From NCBI GenBank assembly GCA_003242675.1, contig QGVE01000140.1, forward strand, positions 1 through 6,680: a stretch of 6,680 bases of DNA. Reading direction: 5' to 3'. Below the pieces are notes generated by a model. It made no database searches. It saw nothing but the letters and a program-made list of their open reading frames with translations, and was not told where the DNA came from. Made by a program: the position numbers and the translations under genes. The stretch is from Bacillota bacterium (GTDB taxonomy: Bacteria; Bacillota_E; Symbiobacteriia; Symbiobacteriales; Symbiobacteriaceae). Below are positions 1 to 6,232 of the stretch, in pieces. The stretch's first letter is position 1. Every line of letters begins with the position of its first letter.

Positions 1-112
1 CAAGTTCCTCAAAGGAAAAGCCGTTGTCTGCACGAATCTCAACCATGACGAGAGATGACCCTCCCTGTGTTGGTGTTTGTTTTCCCAGCAACAACACTTT
101 TGGAAGGGCCAT
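1..112 (-). CDS. doubtful partial leftward ORF with transposase-like IRADNGF motif
   Basis: On the minus strand an open frame runs from an ATG at 112-110 off the left edge (37 codons visible); an in-frame TAG lies a short way upstream. AGGA six bases before the ATG is a weak ribosome binding site. A second in-frame ATG lies at 46-44. Residues 26-32 read I-R-A-D-N-G-F, which resembles the R-A-D-S-G-F block carrying the first catalytic Asp of IS1380-type DDE transposases, but the residues before it do not look like that family. The stretch lacks the GC-rich third positions of the other genes. It may be an insertion-sequence remnant, the start of an unrelated gene, or chance. The frame overlaps the palindrome at 47-120, which weakens the coding case. 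Confidence 0.25.
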   Translation of the reverse strand, partial: MALPKVLLLGKQTPTQGGSSLVMVEIRADNGFSFEEL

Positions 113-120
113 CTCTCGTC
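47..120. repeat. 74-nt imperfect palindrome (large hairpin) followed by T6
   Basis: The outer arms GACGAGAGATG (47-57) and CATCTCTCGTC (110-120) are perfectly complementary over 11 bp. Inside them CCC 59-61 pairs with GGG 106-108, then T62 with A105 and CC 64-65 with GG 102-103. After an internal loop, GTGTTG 67-72 pairs with CAACAC 92-97. That gives about 23 pairs in all, with a terminal loop near 73-91. CTGC and then six T (125-130) follow on the plus strand. This could be a rightward terminator for a gene lying left of the window, an element end, or a structured RNA. The four-base gap before the T tract and the long stem make it an untypical terminator. Confidence 0.5.
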
Positions 121-308
121 CTGCTTTTTTCAGCAGAAATGTTGTGGCCTACCCACGAAAACTTTACTCACACTTGTCAGGGGCGCCGGGGGTCGGGCGC
201 GGCACAAGGTTGCAGACGCCGCCCCGCCGACGCTGGTGGGACAGGGGCTGTGGAGCGGGGATCACGGAAGCTCGACCTGGCACCGCGCGTGGTCGAACGA
301 CCGGTCTG
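121..308. other. intergenic stretch without a supported gene
   Basis: The left part (to about 180) is relatively AT-rich, with the small inverted repeat CTGCT/AGCAG around the T6 tract (121-136). The right part turns sharply GC-rich. GGTCG-AA-CGACC at 291-302 is a short palindrome just upstream of the dehydrogenase promoter and could be a regulator site, but it is too short to claim. Frames open here are short, lack a ribosome binding site and overlap each other. Confidence 0.5.
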
Positions 309-338
309 TTGACACGGAGATTACGCCAATCTTATGCT
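309..338 (+). promoter_or_regulatory. sigma-A type promoter of the aldehyde dehydrogenase gene
   Basis: A perfect -35 TTGACA (309-314) is followed by an 18-base spacer and the -10 TATGCT (333-338). Transcription would start near 345, leaving a leader of about 27 bases that includes the ribosome binding site AGGGGGGAG (358-366). The inverted repeat CGCCAA (324-329) / TTGGCG (338-343) straddles the -10, so a repressor bound there could block RNA polymerase. Confidence 0.65.
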
Positions 339-371
339 TGGCGCGACGATACTGGCTAGGGGGGAGCGCAC

Positions 372-1826
372 GTGTCTGCAGAGGGCTACCGGATGTACAT
401 CGGCGGTCAGTGGCGCGAGGCGGTAAGCGGCAGGCGGTTCGAGGTGACCAACCCGGCCACCGGGGAGGTGATCGCCACCGTCCCCGACGCCGGCGCGGAG
501 GACGCCCGGGCGGCCGTTGAGGCGGCCCATGCGGCCTTCGCCGAATGGTCCTCGCTTCCCGCCCACGTGCGGGCCCGGTACATGCGCAAGCTGTATGACC
601 TGATCGTGGCAGACGTCGACCGGCTCGCCCGGGTGCTCACCGAGGAGAACGGAAAGCCCCTGACGGAGGCCAGGGGCGAGGTGCTCAACGGCGCCGAGTA
701 CCTGAACTGGTACGCCGAGGAGACCCGGCGCATTTACGGCGAGACGATCCCCGCCTCGTCCCGGAAGACCCGCATCCTGGTGTTGCGCCAGCCTGTCGGC
801 GTCGTCGGGGCGATCACGCCCTGGAACTTCCCGTCCTCCATGGTGACCCGCAAGCTCGCCCCCGCGCTGGCCGCGGGCTGCACGGTGGTGCTGAAGCCGG
901 CGGAGCAGACGCCGCTCAGCGCGCTGCTCATCGCGGAGCTGATCCAGGAAGCCGGCCTGCCCGCCGGGGTGGTCAACGTGGTCACCACCCTGGACCCGGC
1001 GGCCGTGGGGAAGGAGTTCCTGGAGAACCGGCTGGTGCGCAAGATCTCCTTCACCGGCTCCACGGAGGTGGGCAAGTACCTGATGCAGGGCGCCGCGGCG
1101 CAGATGAAGCGGGTCAGCCTGGAGCTGGGCGGCAACGCCCCGTTCATCGTGTTCGAGGATGCCGACCTGGAGGCGGCGGTGCAGGGCGTGGTGATCAGCA
1201 AGTTCCGCAACGCCGGCCAGACCTGCATCTGCGCCAACCGGATCTACGTCCAGGAGTCGATCGCCCCGGCCTTCACCGAGCGGCTGGTGGAGGCGGTCCG
1301 CGGCCTGCGGGTGGGGCACGGCCTGGAGGAGGGCACCAACGTGGGGCCGCTGATCGACGAGGCGGCGTACGTGAAGGTGGAGGGACACGTCCGCGACGCC
1401 CGCGGCAAGGGCGCCCGGGTGCTTACCGGCGGCCACCGGCTGACGGGGCCCGAATTTGACCGCGGCTACTTCTACGCCCCCACCCTGCTCGACCAGGTCA
1501 GCGATGAGATGCGGATCGTGCACGAGGAGACGTTCGGTCCGGTCGCGCCGATCCTGACCTTCCGCACCGAGGAGGAGGTGATCCGCCGGGCCAACGACAC
1601 CCGCTACGGCCTGGCGGCCTACATCTTCACCCGCAGCCTGGGGCGCACGGTGCGGGTCAGCGAGGCGCTGGAGTACGGGATGGTGGCCGTGAACGACTCG
1701 CTCCTCGCGGTGCCCCAGGCGCCCTTCGGGGGCGTCAAGGAGAGCGGGCTCGGGCGCGAAGGCGGCCGTCACGGCCTGGACGATTACCTGGAGTACAAGT
1801 ACCTGTCGGTGGTCCTGGACGGCTAA
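372..1826 (+). CDS. gabD: GabD-like NAD(P)-dependent aldehyde dehydrogenase (succinate-semialdehyde dehydrogenase family)
   Basis: This 484-residue cytoplasmic enzyme has the full length usual for GabD. The family oxidises succinate semialdehyde to succinate in GABA and related catabolism. Visible catalytic residues are Asn152 (PWNFP), Lys175 (LKPAE), Glu251 (LELGG) and Cys285 (GQTCICAN); the spacings Asn-Cys 133 and Glu-Cys 34 are canonical. A second Cys at 287 makes the C-x-C of SSADH active sites. Arg160 and Arg279 match the two arginines that hold the substrate carboxylate in human SSADH. However, the matching serine is Ala446 here, so the true substrate is uncertain. Glu178 suggests NAD+ rather than NADP+. 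The GTG start is chosen for the AGGGGGGAG site five bases upstream; ATG at 393 is possible. The gene is monocistronic, between its own promoter and a hairpin. The family assignment is firm and the exact substrate is inferred. Confidence 0.9.
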   Translation: MSAEGYRMYIGGQWREAVSGRRFEVTNPATGEVIATVPDAGAEDARAAVEAAHAAFAEWSSLPAHVRARYMRKLYDLIVADVDRLARVLTEENGKPLTEARGEVLNGAEYLNWYAEETRRIYGETIPASSRKTRILVLRQPVGVVGAITPWNFPSSMVTRKLAPALAAGCTVVLKPAEQTPLSALLIAELIQEAGLPAGVVNVVTTLDPAAVGKEFLENRLVRKISFTGSTEVGKYLMQGAAAQMKRVSLELGGNAPFIVFEDADLEAAVQGVVISKFRNAGQTCICANRIYVQESIAPAFTERLVEAVRGLRVGHGLEEGTNVGPLIDEAAYVKVEGHVRDARGKGARVLTGGHRLTGPEFDRGYFYAPTLLDQVSDEMRIVHEETFGPVAPILTFRTEEEVIRRANDTRYGLAAYIFTRSLGRTVRVSEALEYGMVAVNDSLLAVPQAPFGGVKESGLGREGGRHGLDDYLEYKYLSVVLDG

Positions 1827-1836
1827 GGGACGACTG

Positions 1837-1874
1837 GCGCGAGACCCGCCCGGATCCGCGGGCGGGTTTCGCGC
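1837..1874 (+). terminator. strong GC-rich hairpin after the dehydrogenase, no clear U tract
   Basis: GCGAGACCCGCCCG (1839-1852) pairs with CGGGCGGGTTTCGC (1859-1872), with one G-U pair and a six-base loop. Two more GC pairs (1837-1838 with 1873-1874) extend the stem to 16 bp. It starts 10 bases after the stop codon, where a terminator is expected. Only GCGC repeats follow, so it is not a standard intrinsic terminator; it may work by strong stem formation, stabilise the mRNA 3' end, or act with Rho. Confidence 0.55.
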
Positions 1875-1962
1875 GCGCAACGCGGAGACAGGGAACGTGC
1901 CGGTTCGGCTCCCAGGTGCGGAAGCGGAAATTTCGCCACTGACTGACTAAATGTGTATGTGC

Positions 1963-1992
1963 TTGAACATTCAGCTTGCACCATGCTACCCT
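1963..1992 (+). promoter_or_regulatory. promoter of the first chemoreceptor gene, extended -10
   Basis: TTGAAC (1963-1968) is separated by 18 bases from TACCCT (1987-1992), which is preceded by the extended -10 dinucleotide TG (1984-1985). Predicted start is near 2000, with a leader of about 40 bases. The core 1983-2000 resembles the promoter of the second receptor (13 of 18 bases identical), which supports it. No sigma-D motif (TAAA-N15-GCCGATAT), common for Bacillus motility genes, was found. ATTCAG (1969-1974) and CTGAAT (1998-2003) form an inverted repeat around the -10; its role is unknown. Confidence 0.5.
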
Positions 1993-2039
1993 ATTTCCTG
2001 AATCACGGGTGGTGACGGTGGACGAGGAGGGTTCGCCAC

Positions 2040-3896
2040 GTGAAGCTCACTGTACGCACCAAGCTGCTGGCCGGGTTCCTGTCCATCCTGATTCTGATGG
2101 TCGGCGTCACGGCAGTGGGATTCCGGGCGCTCAACCAGGTGCGGGCGCAGTACGAGGAACTGTCCGGGCGCATACAGACCATGCAGCTCCAGGCCCGCAT
2201 CGTGCAGCAGCTCATGACGGAGCAGGCCCGGGCGCTCAACCAGTATCTGCTGACGTCCAACCGGGCCTACGAGGATGAGTACAAGAAGGCGGCTGACCAG
2301 CTGGAAGCGAGCCTGAGCGAGATCGCGGCGTTGGTGGACTCGGCGGAGGCGCAGGAGATCCTCGCCCGGGTCCGGGACAGCCAGAAGGCGTACCAGGCCA
2401 CGGCCGCGCAGCTCTTCAGCCAGCAGTCGCTCTCCCCCGGCGTCGTGCAGTCCATGGTGACCAGCACCTTGCCGCCCCTGCGCAGCCGGTTCATGACCAG
2501 CGTGGATGAGCTGATCCAGCTGGGCGACAAGCTGGCCGGGGCGACCCGGGAGCAGGTGGAGGCGACGGACCTGCAGGCCCGCTGGATCATGGGGGTCGCC
2601 GCCGCGGTGTCGGTGGTGGCCGGCTGGATCATCGCCGTCACCATCGGCCGGCAGGTCGCATTCCCGGTCACGGCCATTGCGCGCAGCGCCGCACGGATGG
2701 CCGAGGGCGACCTGACCGTAGAGCCGCTCGCGGTGAAGAACCGGGATGAACTGGGCGAGATGGCGCAGGCCTTCAACCGGATGCTGGACAGCATGCGGAC
2801 CATGCTCCAGCAGGTGAGCGCGAGCACCGACAGCGTGCTCCGGGCGTCCCACGAGCTCTCGGAGGCCGCGGAGTCGTCGGCGCAGGCCGCATCCGGCTCG
2901 GCCCAGGCCATCGCACACGTGGCCGAGGGCGCATCGGAACAGGCCGGGGCCACGGCGCAGGCCAACGGCACCATGGCCCAGCTGCAGGAGGCGATTCAGC
3001 AGATCGCTGCCGGGGCCAACCGGTCGGCGGCTGAGGTGCAGGATGCGTCCGCGCTCCTCCAGGAAATGGCCCACCACTTGGAGCAGATGGTGGCGGATGC
3101 CGCGCAGACCGCGGAGCGGGCGGCTCTGGCCATCGAGCGGGCCGAGGCCGGCGCACAGGTGCTGAACCGGACGCTGGCGGAGATCGGCCGCATCGGCGAG
3201 GCCTCCCAGCGCACGGCGGAACGGATCCGGGAACTGGAGCGGTTCTCCGGTCAGATCAGCGCCATCACCGAGGTCATCTCCGGCATCGCCGAACAGACCA
3301 ACCTGCTGGCGCTCAACGCGGCCATCGAGGCGGCCCGGGCCGGGGAGCACGGCCGCGGCTTCGCCGTGGTGGCGGATGAGGTGCGGAAGCTGGCGGAGCA
3401 GTCGGCCGCTTCGACCCAGGAGATCAGCGAGCTGGTGCGGCAGATCCAGGCGGGAACCGCCGAGGCCGTCCAGGCGGTGGAGGAGGGGACGAAGCGGGCC
3501 GACGAGGGCAACCAGATGGCGGCCCAGGCCGGCGACGCCCTGTCGGAGATCATGGCCACCCTGAACGAGGCCGCCGAGCGGGTGCGCGGCATCGCCCAGG
3601 CCGCCGCACAGGTCAAGCAGGAGTCCGAGCGGGTCCTGCAGACCTTCACCAGCCTGGCCTCGCTGACCGAGCAGAACACGGCAGCCACCGAGGAGATGGC
3701 GGCGGGCGTCAACGAGGTGACGCAGGTGGTGGCCCGCATCAACGAGGTGGCGCAGAGCAACGCGGCCGCGGCCCAGGAGGTCTCGGCCTCCGTGGAGGAG
3801 CTGACGGCGACGTCGGAGGAGATTGCCGCCTCTGCCCAGAACCTGGCCGTGACGGCGCGGGAGCTGCAGACGCAGGTGCAGCGGTTCAAGCTCTAG
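2040..3896 (+). CDS. methyl-accepting chemotaxis protein, paralog 1
   Basis: This 618-residue membrane chemoreceptor would signal to CheA/CheW (not in the window). Architecture: TM1 about 9-27; an all-helical extracytoplasmic sensor about 30-180 of the four-helix-bundle/CHASE3-like kind; TM2 about 182-202; HAMP about 203-255 (P209, E-G-D-L 222-225, D-E-L-G-E 236-240); then a long coiled-coil signalling domain to the C terminus. The hairpin tip that binds CheA/CheW is at about 418-449 (A-G-E-H-G-R-G-F). Likely methylation pairs are E300/Q301, E551/E552, E586/E587 and E593/E594; 586 and 593 lie as far from the C terminus as I recall for sites 630 and 637 of B. subtilis McpB. No CheR-binding pentapeptide is present. 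The GTG start follows AGGAGGG (2025-2031) by eight bases. The ligand cannot be told from sequence. The next receptor is a collinear paralog. Confidence 0.95.
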   Translation: MKLTVRTKLLAGFLSILILMVGVTAVGFRALNQVRAQYEELSGRIQTMQLQARIVQQLMTEQARALNQYLLTSNRAYEDEYKKAADQLEASLSEIAALVDSAEAQEILARVRDSQKAYQATAAQLFSQQSLSPGVVQSMVTSTLPPLRSRFMTSVDELIQLGDKLAGATREQVEATDLQARWIMGVAAAVSVVAGWIIAVTIGRQVAFPVTAIARSAARMAEGDLTVEPLAVKNRDELGEMAQAFNRMLDSMRTMLQQVSASTDSVLRASHELSEAAESSAQAASGSAQAIAHVAEGASEQAGATAQANGTMAQLQEAIQQIAAGANRSAAEVQDASALLQEMAHHLEQMVADAAQTAERAALAIERAEAGAQVLNRTLAEIGRIGEASQRTAERIRELERFSGQISAITEVISGIAEQTNLLALNAAIEAARAGEHGRGFAVVADEVRKLAEQSAASTQEISELVRQIQAGTAEAVQAVEEGTKRADEGNQMAAQAGDALSEIMATLNEAAERVRGIAQAAAQVKQESERVLQTFTSLASLTEQNTAATEEMAAGVNEVTQVVARINEVAQSNAAAAQEVSASVEELTATSEEIAASAQNLAVTARELQTQVQRFKL

Positions 3897-3943
3897 CCGC
3901 GGCGGCTGCGGACCGCCAGGCAGTGGCGCGGACGAACACGAGG

Positions 3944-3968
3944 GCGGAACCGGGATCCCCGGTGCCGC
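3944..3968 (+). terminator. GC-rich hairpin downstream of receptor 1, no U tract
   Basis: GCGG-A-ACCGGG (3944-3954) faces CCCGGT-G-CCGC (3958-3968) across an ATC loop. That makes ten pairs with one A/G mismatch, about 50 bases after the receptor stop. No T run follows, so it is at best an atypical terminator. It also overlaps the left end of the receptor remnant, so it may be accidental structure in GC-rich DNA. A weaker GGCGG/CCGCC stem lies at 3901-3917. Confidence 0.3.
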
Positions 3969-4065
3969 TTCGCTGTGCGGCCGGGAGATCGGCAACCTGG
4001 CGCAGCAGATCCAGGCGGCGGAGGGGAACCCGATGGCGGCGCAGGCGGGGGAGGCGGGGGAGGCG
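3961..4065 (+). pseudogene. decayed fragment of a third chemoreceptor signalling domain
   Basis: Read in the frame of 3982, this stretch gives A-A-S-L-C-G-R-E-I-G-N-L-A-Q-Q-I-Q-A, then A-E-G-N-P-M-A-A-Q-A-G-E-A. It matches the receptor segment just after the hairpin tip; receptor 2 reads [16 protein letters not shown] and, later, [11 protein letters not shown] (5622-5754). Compared with receptor 2, 16 codons (48 bases) between Q-I-Q-A and G-N are missing, and six bases are inserted after A-A-S. A 9-base unit (GGCGGGGGA) is doubled at 4044-4061. The frame differs from that of receptor 1. It stays open to TAG at 4150-4152, but the residues after about 4065 have no receptor likeness. Neither transmembrane parts nor a start with a ribosome binding site are present, so it is best read as a remnant left by deletion in a receptor array. 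Confidence 0.7.
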
Positions 4066-4184
4066 CGGTGGGCCGTGTCTGACTTTCGACAAGCCCGTGG
4101 CGGCGGCTCGCAGTTTTGGGATTGCCAAAAACTACAACTCAAAATAGATTAGACTATCCCTGTTAGTTTTAATAGGAAAAACCT

Positions 4185-4213
4185 TTTACTGCGTATTGTG
4201 ATGATGCTAAAGT
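4185..4213 (+). promoter_or_regulatory. promoter of the second chemoreceptor gene, extended -10
   Basis: TTTACT (4185-4190), a 17-base spacer and TAAAGT (4208-4213) preceded by the extended -10 TG (4205-4206) form a sigma-A type promoter in an AT-rich stretch. The core 4204-4221 matches 1983-2000 upstream of receptor 1 in 13 of 18 bases (ATGCTA, TATT and CTG in register). Transcription would begin near 4220, downstream of the in-frame ATG codons at 4201 and 4204, which therefore cannot be the start codon if this promoter is used. Confidence 0.55.
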
Positions 4214-4239
4214 ATTGGCTGCGGTTCGGACCATTTGTC

Positions 4240-4247
4240 GGGAGGGG
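4240..4247 (+). promoter_or_regulatory. ribosome binding site that fixes the start of receptor 2
   Basis: GGGAGGGG lies seven bases before the GTG at 4255. The open frame extends upstream to 4198, but that part covers the -10 element and has no ribosome binding site. Starting at 4255 gives a protein beginning M-K-F-S-V-R-T-K-L, matching M-K-L-T-V-R-T-K-L of receptor 1, and makes both proteins 618 residues. Confidence 0.8.
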
Positions 4248-4254
4248 CTGCGTC

Positions 4255-6111
4255 GTGAAGTTCAGCGTCCGCACGAAGCTGTTCATCGCGTTTGGGGCTG
4301 TCCTGCTCCTGTTGGTGGGCACGACGGTCACCGGCTTCATCGGCCTGCGTGATGTGGTGAAGAACTACGACGACCTTTCCGGTCGGGTGCAGTACGTCCA
4401 GCTCCAGGCAAACAAGGTCGAGCAGTTGTTGACGGATCAGGCCAGGGCGGTGACCGGGTATCTGGCGACCGCAGACCGCTCCTACTACCAGGACTATACG
4501 ACCGCGTCCGAACAGCTGGAGGCGATCCTGGCCGAGATGGCGACGCTGGTCTACACGGCGGAGGGCAGAGAGGCCGTGGACCAGGTCCGCGACCGGAGCC
4601 AGGCGTATGACGCCCTCGCCGAGCAGGTGTTCGCGCAGCAGAGCTTCACCCGTGAGCGCGCCGCGGAGATCCTGAACGGCCCCCTGCCGAAGCAGCGCGC
4701 GGAGGTCGTGGCGAGCGTCCGGGGCCTCATTGAGCTGGCAGACAGGGTTGTCGACAATACGCGCGCCCAGGTGGACCGGGTGGCCCACCAAGCCCGGTTG
4801 ATCATGGCCGTGGCGGCCGGGATCGCCACGGTGCTGGGCCTGATCGTTTCGGCGATCCTGGGCGGGCAGGTCGCCTCCCCGGTGGTGGCCATCGCCCGGA
4901 CCGCCGCCCGCATGGCCGACGGCGACCTGACGGTGGAGCCCCTGAAGGTGCGCAACCGGGACGAGCTGGGCGAGATGGCCGCGGCCTTCAACCGGATGCT
5001 GGAGAACGTGCACGGGATGCTTCAGCACGTGAGCCAGAGCACCCGGAGCGTCCTGCAGGCTTCGCAGGAGCTGTCCAGCGCCGCGGAATCGTCGGCCCAG
5101 GCGGCCTCCAGCTCGGCGGAGGCGATCGCTCAGGTGGCCGCGGGGGCTTCGGAGCAGGCCAGAGCCACGTCCGCGGCCAACGCCACGATGACCCAGCTGA
5201 AGGATGCGATCCAGCAGATCGCCTCGGGCGCGACCCGGTCGGCGGTGGAGGTGCAGGAGGCGTCGACGCTGCTACAGGAGATGGCGCAGCACCTGGACAG
5301 GGTGGTGACGGACGCCACGGCGACGGCCGAGGAGACGGCTGCCGCGGTGGAGCGCGCGGAGGCGGGGGCCGAGGTGCTGGGCCGGACGCTGGAGGAGATC
5401 GGGCATATCGGTGAGGCCTCGCAGCGCATCGCCGAGCGGGTCCGGGAGCTGGAGCGGTACTCCGGGCAGATCGGCGCCATCAGCCAGGGGATCTCCAACA
5501 TCGCCGAGCAGACGAACCTGCTGGCGCTGAACGCGGCGATCGAGGCGGCGCGGGCGGGGGAGCACGGCCGGGGCTTTGCGGTGGTGGCCGACGAGGTGCG
5601 GAAGCTGGCGGAGCAGTCGGCGGCGTCCAGCCGGGAGATCGAGGAGCTGGTGCAGCAGATCCAGGCGGGCACGGCGGAAGCGGTGCAGGCGGTGGAAGAG
5701 GGGACCGCCCGGGCGGCGCAGGGGAACGCGATGGCGGCGCAGGCGCGGGAGGCGCTGACGGAGATCCTGGCCACCCTGAACCGGGCGGCTTCGCAGGTGG
5801 CGGCGATTGCGGAGTCTGCGGAGCAGGTGCGGAAGGACTCGGAGCGGGTGCTGCAGACGTTCAACGACCTGGCGGCGCTGACGGAGGAGAACACGGCGGC
5901 GACGGAGGAGATGGCGGCGGGCGCGCACGAGGTGACAGAGGCGGTGGCGCGGATCACCGACGTGGCGCAGAGCAATGCGGCGGCAGCGGAGGAGGTGTCG
6001 GCGTCGGTGGAGGAGCTGACGGCGACGGCGGAGGAGATTGCGGCGTCGGCGCAGAGCCTGGCGGCCACGGCCAGGGAGCTGCAGGCGCAGGTGGAGAAGT
6101 TCAAGCTATAA
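4255..6111 (+). CDS. methyl-accepting chemotaxis protein, paralog 2
   Basis: This is a 618-residue membrane chemoreceptor, gap-free in alignment with its neighbour. Segments fall at the same residues: TM1 about 9-28, helical sensor about 30-180, TM2 about 182-203, HAMP about 204-255 and the signalling coiled coil to the end. Residues 416-458, around the CheA/CheW-binding tip, are identical in the two proteins over 43 positions. By hand count only about 81 of the first 180 residues are identical, so the two likely sense different ligands or differ in affinity. Candidate methylation pairs are at the same residues as in paralog 1, and a C-terminal pentapeptide is again lacking. Alanine codon choice shifts strongly toward GCG after about 5520, unlike paralog 1. 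The gene has its own promoter and a strong terminator 16 bases after the stop. No flagellar or che genes are adjacent. Confidence 0.95.
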   Translation: MKFSVRTKLFIAFGAVLLLLVGTTVTGFIGLRDVVKNYDDLSGRVQYVQLQANKVEQLLTDQARAVTGYLATADRSYYQDYTTASEQLEAILAEMATLVYTAEGREAVDQVRDRSQAYDALAEQVFAQQSFTRERAAEILNGPLPKQRAEVVASVRGLIELADRVVDNTRAQVDRVAHQARLIMAVAAGIATVLGLIVSAILGGQVASPVVAIARTAARMADGDLTVEPLKVRNRDELGEMAAAFNRMLENVHGMLQHVSQSTRSVLQASQELSSAAESSAQAASSSAEAIAQVAAGASEQARATSAANATMTQLKDAIQQIASGATRSAVEVQEASTLLQEMAQHLDRVVTDATATAEETAAAVERAEAGAEVLGRTLEEIGHIGEASQRIAERVRELERYSGQIGAISQGISNIAEQTNLLALNAAIEAARAGEHGRGFAVVADEVRKLAEQSAASSREIEELVQQIQAGTAEAVQAVEEGTARAAQGNAMAAQAREALTEILATLNRAASQVAAIAESAEQVRKDSERVLQTFNDLAALTEENTAATEEMAAGAHEVTEAVARITDVAQSNAAAAEEVSASVEELTATAEEIAASAQSLAATARELQAQVEKFKL

Positions 6112-6127
6112 CGGTGCACCGACCAGC

Positions 6128-6160
6128 GCCCGGCCACAGCGGTGGCCGGGCTTCTTGTTG
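6128..6160 (+). terminator. intrinsic terminator after receptor 2
   Basis: A perfect 10-bp stem, GCCCGGCCAC (6128-6137) with GTGGCCGGGC (6142-6151), has a four-base loop AGCG and is followed directly by the T-rich TTCTTGTTG. It separates the receptor unit from spoVR. Confidence 0.9.
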
Positions 6161-6169
6161 CCTCCGAGG

Positions 6170-6197
6170 GCAGTCCTCTCCCTGCCTGGCATACACT
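6170..6197 (+). promoter_or_regulatory. sigma-E-like sporulation promoter of spoVR
   Basis: CATACACT (6190-6197) matches the sigma-E -10 consensus CATACAnT in full. Thirteen bases upstream, GCAGTCC (6170-6176) agrees with the -35 consensus (roughly KMATATT) only in its first three bases. Predicted start is near 6205, leaving a leader of about 28 bases. In B. subtilis spoVR is known to be transcribed in the mother cell by sigma-E, which supports the call. The related sigma-K -10 (CATAnnnTA) is matched in eight of nine positions, so sigma-K use is not excluded. Confidence 0.6.
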
Positions 6198-6232
6198 GTA
6201 GGAAGCCCCACCGGGAGGGAGGAGACAGCCCC

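Noticed and set aside
121..136. CTGCT-T-rich loop-AGCAG as a separate terminator
   Set aside because: The stem is only 5 bp and the T run is in the loop, not after the stem.
24..520. Several overlapping rightward frames in the left intergenic region
   Set aside because: They overlap one another, lack ribosome binding sites, and run through the palindrome, the promoter and the start of the dehydrogenase.
321..1880. 519-codon minus-strand frame over the aldehyde dehydrogenase
   Set aside because: Antisense shadow of a gene with complete catalytic residues; no family likeness of its own.
4044..4061. GGCGGGGGA doubled, as a possible tandem repeat array
   Set aside because: Only two units; explained as local slippage within the receptor remnant.
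1986..4142. Very long open frame (718 codons) on the minus strand, antisense to receptor 1
   Set aside because: It mirrors a clear receptor gene, is an expected by-product of GC-rich third positions, and gives a low-complexity His/Leu/Gly/Arg-rich product.
4198..4254. Upstream start codons (GTG 4198, ATG 4201 and 4204) for receptor 2
   Set aside because: They overlap the -10 element, have no ribosome binding site, and would add residues absent from the paralog; GTG 4255 fits better.
4149..4340. 63-codon minus-strand frame at the receptor 2 promoter
   Set aside because: Overlaps the promoter and N terminus of receptor 2, with no ribosome binding site or recognisable product.
5130..6137. 335-codon minus-strand frame over receptor 2
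   Set aside because: Ser/Ala-rich shadow caused by GC-rich codons, and it includes the terminator in its start region.
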